Shown: positions 31,918-39,936, counted from the stretch's first letter. The stretch: 45,414 bases of DNA from a virus (IMGVR_UViG_3300044837_000044:1-45414), one strand, 5' to 3'. Program-made: numbers and translations. The notes: generated by a model from the letters alone, not told the origin.

Positions 31918-32535
31918 TTAGAAGGGGAGATCGTCCTCCGGAGGCGGGGCTGGATACGTCGGCCCGGCTTGTGGCGCTGCGCCTGTTGGAGGCTGGCCAG
32001 CCGGTGGCTGGTAAGTCTGCGCCGGTTGCCCGCCGTATCCTCCGCCCTGGTACGCCCCGGGCTGTTGCTGGCCGGGAGGTGGCTGCTGATAGCCTCCGCG
32101 GTTCCCGTAGTTCTGCTGGGGAGGGGCTTGGTATCCTTGCTGGGAGCCATTCTGGTAGCCGCCCTGGGGCTGGCCCTGGCGGTATCCGCCGGGAGGGGGC
32201 TGCTGGTAATTTCCTTGCTGGCCGCCCTGCTGTTCGTATCCCGGTGCGTCCTGGCGTTCCCGGCCGAGCTTCAGGGTGATCATTCCGGGTCCGCGAGTGC
32301 TTTGCTTATCCCAGCCGACCAGTTTAACCTTCTCCCCGGCCTTCACGTCGAACTCGAAGATGAAGTAGCCGTCGTAATCCGGAGCATTCTGGTTCCGCTT
32401 GTCGCTCTTGATGAAGAGGGTTCCCTGGCCGGGCTTGGGCTCGAAGCCGCCTTGACGGCCACCGCCTCCTCCGCCGCCGTAACCTCCCTGTCCGCCACCG
32501 TTTCCGCCTCTGTATCCGCCGTTTCCGTATCCCAT
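31918..32535 (-). CDS. SSB-like protein with acidic DDLPF tip
   Basis: 205 residues from ATG 32535, with AAGGAAAGACAG before it. Residues 1-30 are Gly-rich; 35-93 form a short core (GTLFIKSDKRNQ, PDYDGYFIFEF, VKLVGWDKQS, GMITLKL) resembling the DUF736 fold, not a classical SSB OB-fold; then about 100 residues of Gln/Gly/Pro-rich linker and the acidic end EDDLPF, the tip by which bacterial SSBs recruit repair proteins. It probably coats single-stranded phage DNA and calls host factors. Confidence 0.75.
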   Translation of the reverse strand: MGYGNGGYRGGNGGGQGGYGGGGGGGRQGGFEPKPGQGTLFIKSDKRNQNAPDYDGYFIFEFDVKAGEKVKLVGWDKQSTRGPGMITLKLGRERQDAPGYEQQGGQQGNYQQPPPGGYRQGQPQGGYQNGSQQGYQAPPQQNYGNRGGYQQPPPGQQQPGAYQGGGYGGQPAQTYQPPAGQPPTGAAPQAGPTYPAPPPEDDLPF

Positions 32536-32581
32536 CTGTCTTTCCTTTTTATTCCCCGGCACCGCCGGTTAGGTATTATCT

Positions 32582-32610
32582 AAGTTACTGCAAAACTCAC
32601 GGTTTGTCAA
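32582..32610 (-). promoter_or_regulatory. Possible promoter for the SSB-like gene
   Basis: TTGACA (32610-32605), 17-bp spacer, TAACTT (32587-32582) on the minus strand, overlapping the end of the upstream gene and 47 bases before the SSB-like ATG. The -35 is perfect, the -10 weak. Confidence 0.5.
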
Positions 32611-32878
32611 GGTAAAGATCACCGTTTTCGATCTTTTTTTTGTCCTCATACGGAGCCACCCTGGAGCGGTAGAATTCCAGCTTTGCATCCTCCAGAACCC
32701 CGATGATCTCGTTGTAATCGGCATACTTCAGCTTGGTTCCGTACACCTTTTTGATCAGCGCCGAGATGGCGTAGTTCATGTCGCCGGGACGGGCCGAAGC
32801 CATCTTGGCGATGCGGCAGGCAACGGCCTCCAGTGAGGTATCCAAGAGCTGGCGTGTTGCGGTGTCAACGTAAGGCAT
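32597..32878 (-). CDS. DUF6899-like phage protein
   Basis: 93 residues from ATG 32878, with GGAGG six bases upstream and a TAATG overlap with the upstream micro-gene. The pattern MPYVDTATRQLLD at the start, GDMNYAIS, YNEIIGVLEDAKLEFYR and PYEDKKKIENGDLY is that of a widespread small phage protein family of unknown function. Confidence 0.75.
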   Translation of the reverse strand: MPYVDTATRQLLDTSLEAVACRIAKMASARPGDMNYAISALIKKVYGTKLKYADYNEIIGVLEDAKLEFYRSRVAPYEDKKKIENGDLYLDKP

Positions 32879-32991
32879 TATTTCCTCCAGGCCCGAAGGC
32901 AATCTCGTATCGCAAAAAATAAGATGACTCCGACGAGGCCCCAGGAAGCAGAAAGTACTGTTCCGTACAGGGCATAAACAAACCAGATCAT
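32878..32991 (-). CDS. Micro membrane protein
   Basis: 37 residues: nearly all one membrane segment (VLSASWGLVGVILFFAI) with a basic end. The start overlaps the upstream stop (ATGA) and the stop overlaps the next start (TAATG), which supports it as a real coupled gene. Confidence 0.6.
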   Translation of the reverse strand: MIWFVYALYGTVLSASWGLVGVILFFAIRDCLRAWRK

Positions 32992-33731
32992 TCCATCCGG
33001 CCGTCTTTTTGATCGACCATGTATCCCGTCTGGGCATACCCAGCGATGTCCGTCCAGTTGTCGCGCTTGGCAGCATTGCATTGACGGGATATCTTGACGC
33101 CTATCATGCAGAGCGCCACTTTTTCCGCAGGAACATCAAACCCGAGAATTGCTGACCATATTTTTGCGGTACGCTCAAAATCCTGTTTTGGATGCCCATA
33201 CGAGGCAGCCCTGTCCCCGCCAACGATGCGATCCGCTTCCTTGAGGATGTTTTCTGGCTTAGGCTTTTCAGAGTTGATCCATTCCACGTCCCCGAACCCG
33301 GTATTGTAAGTTCGTGTCATTTTGGGAGGCGTGAAAGCCTTCAAAAATGAACCTACATTCCCGTTCTTGATGTCGCTGAAATCGAAGCAGGAAACGTCCA
33401 CCGTGGTAAAGTCGTCAGCCTTAAAGATCGCGAAGCCGAGACGCCATCCGATATAGACCTCCAGGGTTGCGCCGGGGGAATTTTCCCAGCCGTGCATGAC
33501 AGCGACGGAATCGCAAGTCAGCAGCTCACGGATGTCACGCTTCAGGTAATAAGCCCATTCCCTGCGGGGGCCTGTCTCCAGTGCTTCCAGCTCGGCCGGG
33601 TTCACAACTTCATAGCCGTGCTGGCGGAGCCATTGGGCGCTCACGGTGAAGGCCGGGAAGTTGTGTTCCTCGTAGCCGGTCATCGGTCCAGCAAGATATG
33701 CCCGCGGCGGATTAAATGGTCCTTTTTTCAC
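32988..33731 (-). CDS. DUF4406 (deoxyribosyltransferase-like) fused to DUF6378
   Basis: 247 residues. N-terminal DUF4406, related to nucleoside 2-deoxyribosyltransferases: AYLAGPMTGYEEHNFPAF (11-28), GYEVVNPAE, then DSVAVMHGWENSPGA. C-terminal DUF6378 begins near 160: ENILKEADRIVGGDR, SYGHPKQDF, IGVKISR and DNWTDIAGYAQ. In other phages the two domains are usually separate genes; here they are one protein, suggesting linked roles in nucleotide metabolism. No stop or frameshift between them. Confidence 0.82.
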   Translation of the reverse strand: MKKGPFNPPRAYLAGPMTGYEEHNFPAFTVSAQWLRQHGYEVVNPAELEALETGPRREWAYYLKRDIRELLTCDSVAVMHGWENSPGATLEVYIGWRLGFAIFKADDFTTVDVSCFDFSDIKNGNVGSFLKAFTPPKMTRTYNTGFGDVEWINSEKPKPENILKEADRIVGGDRAASYGHPKQDFERTAKIWSAILGFDVPAEKVALCMIGVKISRQCNAAKRDNWTDIAGYAQTGYMVDQKDGRME

Positions 33732-34030
33732 GCTTTCTCCTTTGCGTTTCTGTGTTTAAGAATCTTCTGCTTCAGCCTGTCGATTTTGTATTCGATCATG
33801 GCATCGACTTTTTCGGGTCCGAAAATTTCACGCATTTGCGCCATCATAACGAAGACATCGGCAATTTCCGAAATGAAATCTTCGTCCGTGGCTCGGCCCT
33901 GGGACTGTCGGCCGCATAGCGTCACGAACTCTCCACACTCCCCGTAAGCCATCTTGAACTGAGAGTCAAATCCCCAGGTTTCTAATGCGGATTCTAACGT
34001 CCATTTTTCATTATGGTCCAGCTTGATCAT
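33728..34030 (-). CDS. MazG-like NTP pyrophosphohydrolase
   Basis: 100 residues. Helical, with ExxE (E31, E34 in YGECGEF) and ExxD (E55, D58 in SEIADVFVMM), the metal-binding pattern of MazG-type enzymes that hydrolyse NTPs, followed by a helix with KIDRLKQKI. Phage MazG homologues are thought to adjust nucleotide pools or alarmone signals. Overlaps its neighbours by 4 bases at both ends. Confidence 0.75.
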   Translation of the reverse strand: MIKLDHNEKWTLESALETWGFDSQFKMAYGECGEFVTLCGRQSQGRATDEDFISEIADVFVMMAQMREIFGPEKVDAMIEYKIDRLKQKILKHRNAKEKA

Positions 34031-34230
34031 TTCTGACTCATCTTCAGCTTACGATAACGGTTCTGCACGGTCGCTACCGGGATTCTAAGAATACCAGCGA
34101 CAGCCGGAACGCCTTTATCCGGAATAAACTTCAGCAGTAGCCGGTCCATTTCGGGAGTCCAGTTATGGAACCTGCTTTTTGAAGGCAAGGATGTTATTTT
34201 TTCTTCAAGGCTTGGTTCTTTTTTTTTCAT
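34027..34230 (-). CDS. Small SANT/Myb-like DNA-binding protein
   Basis: 67 residues from ATG 34230, with GAAGGAT before it. WTPEMDRLLLKFIPDK, then VAGILRIPVATVQNRYRKL, has the three-helix pattern of SANT/Myb-like or HTH domains, with basic residues in the last helix. Directly under the promoter at 34259, so probably a regulator made early in its sub-operon. Confidence 0.65.
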   Translation of the reverse strand: MKKKEPSLEEKITSLPSKSRFHNWTPEMDRLLLKFIPDKGVPAVAGILRIPVATVQNRYRKLKMSQK

Positions 34231-34258
34231 CTGATCCTTCTGTCGGACTATTGATGTT

Positions 34259-34287
34259 AATATACATCCGCCTATTTTAAAATGCAA
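34259..34287 (-). promoter_or_regulatory. Minus-strand promoter (TTGCAT-17-TATATT)
   Basis: TTGCAT (34287-34282), 17-bp spacer, TATATT (34264-34259). Both hexamers are identical to those at 39976-40004. Predicted start near 34252, 22 bases before the SANT-like gene. Confidence 0.75.
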
Positions 34288-34294
34288 GCGGTTT

Positions 34295-34972
34295 TTATCC
34301 CTTCAAGTGGATAAGATGCGGATTACCTTCCGCGTCCGTATACCCGAAGCCCGGGGTCATGGTGGAGAACTTGAAAAGGGGGCCATATTGCAGAGCGATG
34401 GCGTGACGGTTGGCCATGCAGCCTACGCAGAGAACCCAGATAGCTCTTCCGTTGCGCTGGAAGAACTCCAGGCCCAGCTTGGCGTGCAGATGGCCGTGAA
34501 TGACGTTTTGGTTAAACCACTGGGCATGTTTCTCTCGGTTTCCGAGAAAGCCGTGGGTCAGGATGGCGGGACCGGCTTTGATATGGCTAGCATCGGCCCA
34601 TTTCCAACCCTTGGGAGCCCCTATCATGTCCAGAGCATCGCGTATCCAAAGATCTGAAATTCCGGCGTCCTGGGCCCTCTTATTGATGCGGTCGTCGTGG
34701 TTTCCCTTCATGATCACCATCTCGTCAAACCCGTACAGGGACTTGATGCGCTTCACTTGAGGGATGCACTTCATGATCTCCAGGGCTCCGTTGTCGGAAT
34801 TGACCTTCTTCGGGAACCGGGAAAGGGCATATTGGTCCAGGAAATCCCCGGAGCCGTATACGATGTCAGCTTTGAACTTGCGGTTGAATTCTGCGGCCTG
34901 CTCCCAATACCGCATGTTGGTATAAGGGAGATGCGGATCTGACAAGTGTAGACATTTTGGGAACAGCTTCAT
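34295..34972 (-). CDS. Calcineurin-like metallophosphoesterase
   Basis: 225 residues. All metal-site motifs are present: D12 and H14 (SDPHLPY), D43 (GSGDF), N91 and H92 (KGNHDDR), H140 (ILTHG), and H159/H161 (IHGHLH). Hydrolyses a phosphoester; substrate (DNA, cyclic nucleotide or protein) not evident. The 64 bases between it and the next upstream gene hold nothing notable. Confidence 0.88.
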   Translation of the reverse strand: MKLFPKCLHLSDPHLPYTNMRYWEQAAEFNRKFKADIVYGSGDFLDQYALSRFPKKVNSDNGALEIMKCIPQVKRIKSLYGFDEMVIMKGNHDDRINKRAQDAGISDLWIRDALDMIGAPKGWKWADASHIKAGPAILTHGFLGNREKHAQWFNQNVIHGHLHAKLGLEFFQRNGRAIWVLCVGCMANRHAIALQYGPLFKFSTMTPGFGYTDAEGNPHLIHLKG

Positions 34973-35036
34973 GTTGCCTCGTCGTTATAGGTACAGATCT
35001 CATAGTATCGCCAAAATGACGAATACACAAGGGCAA

Positions 35037-35615
35037 TTATTGCCGATCTGCCTTTTGGTTTGTGGTATTTTCGATTCCGTAGTATTTCAGCATCCAGGTC
35101 CGGAAGCGGGAATACAAATTCGTAACCCATTCGTTTTCGTTTGGGGCTCGCTTCGTCCCTTCGATCATGGACTTGACAAAATGATTCCGGCCTATGTCGA
35201 TTTCATGGTTGACCACCAGCTTGCTCCAGGCGGCCTCACGCGCCTCCGGCGTGGCCAAGCGCTCGCATTCGGTTCGTATCCCGCGCGCTACCTCATAGCA
35301 ATTGATGATCAGAGGAACCCAGTAAAGGTCCGTTCCATGCTTCCTTACCAGCTTCAGTGAGCATTCGCTGCACAGGGTATTGAATTCTTTGTAGAACTCG
35401 TTTGCAGGCTTCGACAGGCCGCATCCGGGGTTGTCCCCCTGGCACTTGAACATTTTCACAAGAGGAACGTCTTTATCCTCGTTCCCCATCCGGCGGCGCT
35501 GGGCCGGAGTGGGCTTGTCAGCGTCGGATACTCCTTCAGAGTTCGGATCCACAAATCTTCCTTGGAACTTTTCCATGATCATCTTGACGGCTTCTTTGTC
35601 TTCCATATTATCCAT
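35037..35615 (-). CDS. Hypothetical protein with a zinc-finger-like motif
   Basis: 192 residues. A four-Cys cluster (FKCQGDNPGCGLSK at about 56-69, then LCSECSLK) suggests a zinc site; the rest is helical with Trp and Arg. The N-terminus is acidic. No family recognised. Start overlaps the previous gene by 8 bases. Confidence 0.65.
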   Translation of the reverse strand: MDNMEDKEAVKMIMEKFQGRFVDPNSEGVSDADKPTPAQRRRMGNEDKDVPLVKMFKCQGDNPGCGLSKPANEFYKEFNTLCSECSLKLVRKHGTDLYWVPLIINCYEVARGIRTECERLATPEAREAAWSKLVVNHEIDIGRNHFVKSMIEGTKRAPNENEWVTNLYSRFRTWMLKYYGIENTTNQKADRQ

Positions 35616-35784
35616 ATTCCACTATGGCTTGGCAGATGCGAAATCCGCATGGACCATTGTAGGTAAATGGACTGCCGTAAAGTTGAACGGAATAATTTTT
35701 TGGATCATCAATAATCTTCTTTATAAAGCACGAAAGCTGATCCGGTGTTTCGGCATAAATTATTTCATAGGTTATGACTCTCAT
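35608..35784 (-). CDS. DUF1737-like small protein
   Basis: 58 residues from ATG 35784 (GGAATAAG upstream). The sequence YEIIYAETPDQLSCFIKK, later YGSPF and CQAIVEYG, has the pattern of DUF1737 proteins, small alpha/beta proteins of unknown function common in phages. Confidence 0.65.
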   Translation of the reverse strand: MRVITYEIIYAETPDQLSCFIKKIIDDPKNYSVQLYGSPFTYNGPCGFRICQAIVEYG

Positions 35785-35798
35785 CTTATTCCAATCTA

Positions 35799-36431
35799 CT
35801 AAGAAAGGTCTATGAAAGCAATAGGCTTTCCGTGTATTTTTGTCAGAGCCTTCACGGCGGTATCCTGGGCTAGATCCTTGTGCTGCATTCGCTTCTTCAG
35901 GCAGGCGCAAAAAACCTCGCGCAGAACAATGCAATCGTACTCGGCGCGATGCAGCTTAGAACTGTCCAGCTCCAGCGCCGTCTGCCCGGTAAGGCTTTTC
36001 GCGATTTCCTTCAGCTTGTGGGAACGGAACTCCGGCATGATCTTCCGGATCATCTTCAGGGAGTCAAATACCGGGTTGAGCGGCATTGGCATCCTGCACT
36101 TGCGTATAGCCTTTCCGATGAAAGCGGCGTCGAAGCTAGCATTGTGAGCGACCATTATGGAATTAATACCGCAGAACCGAAAGAACTTCGGCAGGACTAC
36201 GGAAAGCTCCGGAGCATCCTTCACCATGTCGTCGGAGATGTTATTAATCTCCGTGATGAATCGCGGTATTTTCTTGGTCGGCTTCACTAGGCTTGTAAAA
36301 GCCCCGAGATCGATAGTCCCGCCTTCCTGGTTAAAGGTGAATTTCACCGCAGCTATTTCCAGAATTTCTTCCGTTTCCGGAGAAAGTCCTGTAGTTTCTA
36401 CATCAAAACTTACGACTGTTATAAAGTTCAC
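35799..36431 (-). CDS. DnaQ-like 3'-5' exonuclease
   Basis: 210 residues. DEDDh-type motifs: D10 and E12 (FDVETTGL), D101 (AHNASFDAAF), H161 and D166 (HRAEYDC). This is the fold of the DNA polymerase III epsilon subunit, but no phage polymerase is seen, so it may act alone in DNA repair or degradation, or with the host polymerase. Confidence 0.88.
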   Translation of the reverse strand: MNFITVVSFDVETTGLSPETEEILEIAAVKFTFNQEGGTIDLGAFTSLVKPTKKIPRFITEINNISDDMVKDAPELSVVLPKFFRFCGINSIMVAHNASFDAAFIGKAIRKCRMPMPLNPVFDSLKMIRKIMPEFRSHKLKEIAKSLTGQTALELDSSKLHRAEYDCIVLREVFCACLKKRMQHKDLAQDTAVKALTKIHGKPIAFIDLS

Positions 36432-36620
36432 CTAGCTATTCTCATTTGAGTCTGGTCCGTCCGGTCCTTCGCTCGCTTTCTTCAGAGCGTTTCTAGCACA
36501 ACGCTTGCAGCGAATGGATATGGACGCCATCAGGGCCCACTTTTGGCCGCAGTCCTGGCAAACCACTTCGTACTCTCCCGGGATAAACCCGAAAGGCTTC
36601 AGATCGGAGTAGTCTAGCAT
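36432..36620 (-). CDS. Small zinc-ribbon protein
   Basis: 62 residues with two CxxC knuckles (VCQDCG and RCKRCARN), the layout of a zinc ribbon, and an acidic disordered tail. Ends directly against the DnaQ-like start. May bind nucleic acid or a protein partner. Confidence 0.7.
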   Translation of the reverse strand: MLDYSDLKPFGFIPGEYEVVCQDCGQKWALMASISIRCKRCARNALKKASEGPDGPDSNENS

Positions 36621-36621
36621 A

Positions 36622-37026
36622 TCAGTAATTTATCTTTCTGACCCCGGTGATGATCTTGTTGCCGTTATTAATATAACCCCAAACCTGATTTCCGGCAGTA
36701 TCTTGCCAGAGAATGCTTTGTTCGGTCCCGTTTGCTTTGTCATGGGCTTCGCGGTATTGGAATGCGGCGGCCTTCAGCCTGTCCAGAAGATCGCGGCACT
36801 TCATAGTGCCCGCTTCATCATCCGTTAGTATTCCGTATGCCAAGGCGGCGGAATGAAGCGTCCAAAAATACTTCTCCCATTCCGGAGCCAATGGAAACTT
36901 TTCTTTTTTTCCATTTATTTTTCCATATTGGAAAGCCGCCTCCGAAACATCCTTTGCGGAACTGGATGTTTTGTAGAACATCATTTGTCCAACAATCCTC
37001 CACCAGGAATCGAAACCGTTATCCAT
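36622..37026 (-). CDS. Hypothetical protein
   Basis: 134 residues from ATG 37026, overlapping the previous stop by 8 bases. Helical, with many aromatic residues (WEKYFWTLHSAALAYGILTD). No family recognised. The longer open frame (to 37206) runs over the nuclease gene and is not used. Confidence 0.65.
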   Translation of the reverse strand: MDNGFDSWWRIVGQMMFYKTSSSAKDVSEAAFQYGKINGKKEKFPLAPEWEKYFWTLHSAALAYGILTDDEAGTMKCRDLLDRLKAAAFQYREAHDKANGTEQSILWQDTAGNQVWGYINNGNKIITGVRKINY

Positions 37027-37969
37027 TTGCGGCCTGCGCTTCCTGGGCCTGGAGATTGGCAACCAAACCCTTGTAGTGATGACAAAAATTTCTGGCAGGA
37101 CAATAAACCTTATTTGCCATGCCCATGCAGCGCCGGGCGAATCCTGGCCGGGTATCGATCTGAAAACTCGGACCGTCCTTCTGGGAGGCAATCCAACTCT
37201 CGACATCTGGAAGGCTGTCGAAAACCTTCGTGGCGCGCTTGCCGCCGATCTTCATGGCCGCGAACTTGGTTTCGTCCTCCCAACGTTCTTCCTTCGTGCA
37301 TTCCGGGATTAAGTCGTCCACAGGCTGATCCTTGGCCGTTTGGTGAAGTCCGCAGCGATGCAGGATGTATTTTTCCACGTTATCCGGATGGGCCATCGGG
37401 ATTGGGATGACGACGATCTGGGACTGCGGGTAGCGCTCGTCCTGGGCGGCCTTGGAAGGCTGCCAATCGCGGAGCAGTGCCACGATCTGGAGCTTCTGGA
37501 TCGGCGGCAGGCCGAGCTGTGGATTCCGGCGAAGAATGTCAGCTTGGATGTTGAGCTGAGCATACCATTCACTCTTGATCTCGGCCTTGCCTTCCATATT
37601 GGTCTGGGCGCTGTAGGCTGTGGTGAACTTATAGTCCGACAGCACGCCATCCCCGAGAAACATGCAATCGAGCTGCGCGGAGACGTTCCAGCGGCCATAC
37701 TTGGCATAGTGACGCTTTTCCACCATGTAATCCGTGAGCTTCATCCCAGATCGTTCCAGGATCAAGTGCATGGTTTGGCCATACAGGGAATAGAGCTTAT
37801 CGGCCACGTCCTCCCAGATTTCTTCCTTGTGGCGCGCTTCCAAAACCTTGATCTTGGGCGGGGCTATTAGGCCCGTAGCGCTGAAGTCGCCTGTTCCCGG
37901 GTCGTAGGTCTCTTTCTTGACGGCCTCTACTATGGGTTTCGGCAGATTGAGCTTGTTAGTTAGCGGCAT
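37019..37969 (-). CDS. PD-(D/E)XK nuclease, Cas4/RecB-like, with Cys cluster
   Basis: 316 residues. Nuclease motifs: H68 (GQTMHLILE), D101 (SAQLDCMF), D112 and K114 (LSDYKFTT), Q138 (WYAQLN). Four cysteines, C224 (PECTKEERW), C281, C290 and C296, have the arrangement that holds an iron-sulphur cluster in Cas4 and AddB-type nucleases. Likely role: DNA-end processing in recombination, perhaps with the SSB-like protein and RusA. Confidence 0.85.
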   Translation of the reverse strand: MPLTNKLNLPKPIVEAVKKETYDPGTGDFSATGLIAPPKIKVLEARHKEEIWEDVADKLYSLYGQTMHLILERSGMKLTDYMVEKRHYAKYGRWNVSAQLDCMFLGDGVLSDYKFTTAYSAQTNMEGKAEIKSEWYAQLNIQADILRRNPQLGLPPIQKLQIVALLRDWQPSKAAQDERYPQSQIVVIPIPMAHPDNVEKYILHRCGLHQTAKDQPVDDLIPECTKEERWEDETKFAAMKIGGKRATKVFDSLPDVESWIASQKDGPSFQIDTRPGFARRCMGMANKVYCPARNFCHHYKGLVANLQAQEAQAANG

Positions 37970-38183
37970 TGAGATACCTTATTTCTTCAAATAGTTTTTT
38001 GTTTTCTTCCTTCAATTCTTCATTTTCTTTTTCCAACTCGGAAATTGTCTTTTTGTATTCATCCAAGGCATTTTCCATTCTCTGACCATCATCCTTCGCT
38101 TTTGCGGCTAAGTCAATAATTTTTTCCGCATAATCCAAAATATCATCATGTTTGCTGCAAATAGTTCCCGATTTAAGTGGCAC
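37956..38183 (-). CDS. Small coiled-coil protein
   Basis: 75 residues from GTG 38183, with AGGAG eight bases upstream. The C-terminal half (ISELEKENEELKEENKKLFE) is a clear coiled coil. It overlaps the PD-(D/E)XK gene start and may be a partner protein. Confidence 0.65.
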   Translation of the reverse strand: MPLKSGTICSKHDDILDYAEKIIDLAAKAKDDGQRMENALDEYKKTISELEKENEELKEENKKLFEEIRYLNAAN

Positions 38184-38185
38184 AG

Positions 38186-38440
38186 CTAGATCTCCTGATT
38201 CGGTGTTTCGTGGAACATTCCGATATGCTTTTTCATGGCTTGGCCGCCAATCTGCGCGATGCAAATTGCGTCGGCATACCGTGGACAGGACACCATGATA
38301 GCGGGGCTTCCGTCCGGCATCACGGCGAACACTCCCCAGCTCTCCGCGATAGGAAGGAGGCGCAGGGCTTCGGAAAGGGCCTCCGCGCGCTTCGCGGCCT
38401 TGTCTTTCTTGTCGGCTTCCATCTCTTCGCGCTCGTTCAT
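38186..38440 (-). CDS. Small hypothetical protein
   Basis: 84 residues from ATG 38440. A charged helical start, then WGVFAVMPDGSPAIMVSC, which looks like a short beta-rich fold. Overlaps the upstream gene by 4 bases. No family recognised. Confidence 0.6.
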   Translation of the reverse strand: MNEREEMEADKKDKAAKRAEALSEALRLLPIAESWGVFAVMPDGSPAIMVSCPRYADAICIAQIGGQAMKKHIGMFHETPNQEI

Positions 38441-38829
38441 ATCTTTTCCAGGAAGGCCAGGATGTTTTTGCGAACCTGGGCAGCCTTGGAGGCCATATTG
38501 AGAGGCTTTCCGCCGTATAGGGTGGTTTGTTGCAGGCCGGGATAGAACAAGTGATTGACTTGCGATCCAGAAAGCCCGAAAAACTGGGCTATGTCTTTTT
38601 CGAGCCATTGGTTTGAATTCCTCTTAAGCCGGACCAATCCTCCGGTAACGAACTTGAAACTTTTCGGGAAAGCTATGGGGCATTCTCCCATGGCGCAACC
38701 GGCAGTTCCGCAAGTGTTGGAAATCGAATCCGTAACGGTGGAGAAATCGAATTTCTTGTGACCTCTCTTGGTCCTGTCTACGATATGATCCGCGAGTTTC
38801 AGGAGTCGGTTTTTGTAGAGCTGTTTCAT
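38437..38829 (-). CDS. Hypothetical phage protein with Cys motif
   Basis: 130 residues from ATG 38829. The part SISNTCGTAGCAMGECP suggests a metal site or disulphides; the pattern CGTxxCAxG recurs in a small phage protein family of unknown role. Overlaps the upstream gene by 4 bases. Confidence 0.65.
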   Translation of the reverse strand: MKQLYKNRLLKLADHIVDRTKRGHKKFDFSTVTDSISNTCGTAGCAMGECPIAFPKSFKFVTGGLVRLKRNSNQWLEKDIAQFFGLSGSQVNHLFYPGLQQTTLYGGKPLNMASKAAQVRKNILAFLEKI

Positions 38830-39071
38830 TTTTTTCCTACTTTCAAAGTGCCATCGTTGATCCAGGCCGATAACTTTGTCTGTTTGGCCGAATTGGCCGG
38901 TAGGTGCTGAAGTTTCTCTACCTTGGTAATCCAAGTGTAGATTGTTCGTTCATCCGTCTCAAACATGGCCGCCATGGCCTTGTAAGTGAACGGGGTTCCT
39001 TCCATGATCTGCGCGCGGTATTTCTCTTCGAGATACCGGCGTCGGACGTTGTAATTGGTCAGTTGGAACAT
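38826..39071 (-). CDS. Small HTH-like protein
   Basis: 81 residues. YKAMAAMFETDERTIYTWITKVEKL looks like a helix-turn-helix with its recognition helix at TIYTWITK. Could be a DNA-binding regulator; no specific family is recognised. It overlaps the HNH gene by 13 bases. Confidence 0.5.
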   Translation of the reverse strand: MFQLTNYNVRRRYLEEKYRAQIMEGTPFTYKAMAAMFETDERTIYTWITKVEKLQHLPANSAKQTKLSAWINDGTLKVGKK

Positions 39072-39409
39072 AGCGCCTTACTCCTTTTCTGATACCAAGC
39101 CCGGCCGCGCGTCACCATTTCCTGATGGTTTTGAGTTGGAGTGCCTAGCTTCAAATGGTCTGGGTTGCAGCACCTACGATTGTCGCATGAATGGAGTAAA
39201 GAAAGTCCGTTCCTGTAGTCGCCATTGACGGAGATCCAAGCCATGACGTGCGCCTTTTGCTTTCTCCCGTACACCTTAATCTGTCCGTAGCCGTAGGTGT
39301 CCAGGGACTTTTGCCATTCGAGGCAGCCGGAGTCCTCGGCCTGGGAGATATTTTTCCAAAGACGCAAGACCCATACTGCCCCGCATAGCAGATGCTTAGG
39401 GGGCTTCAT
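39059..39409 (-). CDS. HNH endonuclease
   Basis: 116 residues from ATG 39409 (TAATG overlap with the upstream stop). CLEWQKSLDTYGYGQ, then HVMAWISVNG, LLHSCDNRRCCNPDHLKLGT and the ending NHQEMVTRG give the HNH nuclease core with zinc cysteines. Such free-standing HNH genes are often homing endonucleases, so it may be mobile, though its tight fit in the operon argues for long residence. Confidence 0.85.
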   Translation of the reverse strand: MKPPKHLLCGAVWVLRLWKNISQAEDSGCLEWQKSLDTYGYGQIKVYGRKQKAHVMAWISVNGDYRNGLSLLHSCDNRRCCNPDHLKLGTPTQNHQEMVTRGRAWYQKRSKALCSN

Positions 39410-39936
39410 TAGAACGGCAGTCCATCTTCGTCCGTTTCCACAACGGCGGGCTTGAATTGAGGATCGAAGGCTTCCGAGCATTTCAGTTCGTAAATTGGCT
39501 GCTCTACCATCTTGGTCCCGGTTTTTACGTACCGGCAGGCGTTTTCCTTTTCGGATTTGAAATTCCCGGTGATCTTCCAATCCTTGAACATCCAAACCAT
39601 GAACCCGTATTCCGCCGACTGGATCACCTTTCCGTCGCGTTTGATACCGGCTTCCGCCATGCGCTTGAGTACGCGCTTGGCCTGCGCGAAAGTCTCAAAC
39701 TGGAACGTGATTTCCCATTGCACGCAAGGAGCGTAGGCGCTGGAGTAGGAATAGCAGTCCTGGAATTCCTCTTTCAACTTGTCCAGGAATTCGAACCGCT
39801 TGGAATTAGCCTTGACGGTTTTTACCATTTCTGGGATGGAATCTAGATACCTTTGGCATTCCTTATGCAAGGCCGGGCGCTTGGGGGTTTCCTGGGGGTT
39901 CTGCGCACCTTCGTTGTAAACTTCATTCGGTTCCAT
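39409..39936 (-). CDS. Hypothetical protein ending in an SSB-like acidic tip
   Basis: 175 residues, with GGAGATCAAA before the ATG and a promoter at 39976. Helical N-terminus; beta-rich centre (WEITFQFETFAQAKRVLKRM). It ends in DEDGLPF, close to the acidic C-terminal tip of SSB proteins and to the tip of the SSB-like protein at 31918. A single-strand-binding or recombination-annealing role is possible but not shown by any fold-level motif. Confidence 0.6.
   Translation of the reverse strand: MEPNEVYNEGAQNPQETPKRPALHKECQRYLDSIPEMVKTVKANSKRFEFLDKLKEEFQDCYSYSSAYAPCVQWEITFQFETFAQAKRVLKRMAEAGIKRDGKVIQSAEYGFMVWMFKDWKITGNFKSEKENACRYVKTGTKMVEQPIYELKCSEAFDPQFKPAVVETDEDGLPF

Noticed and set aside
31825-32583. 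252-codon plus-strand ORF over the SSB-like gene
   Set aside because: Reverse reading of the Gln/Gly/Pro linker; the minus-strand frame has a ribosome site and an SSB tip.
36853-37410. 185-codon plus-strand ORF
   Set aside because: Shadow of the PD-(D/E)XK nuclease and its neighbour, both supported by motifs and overlaps.
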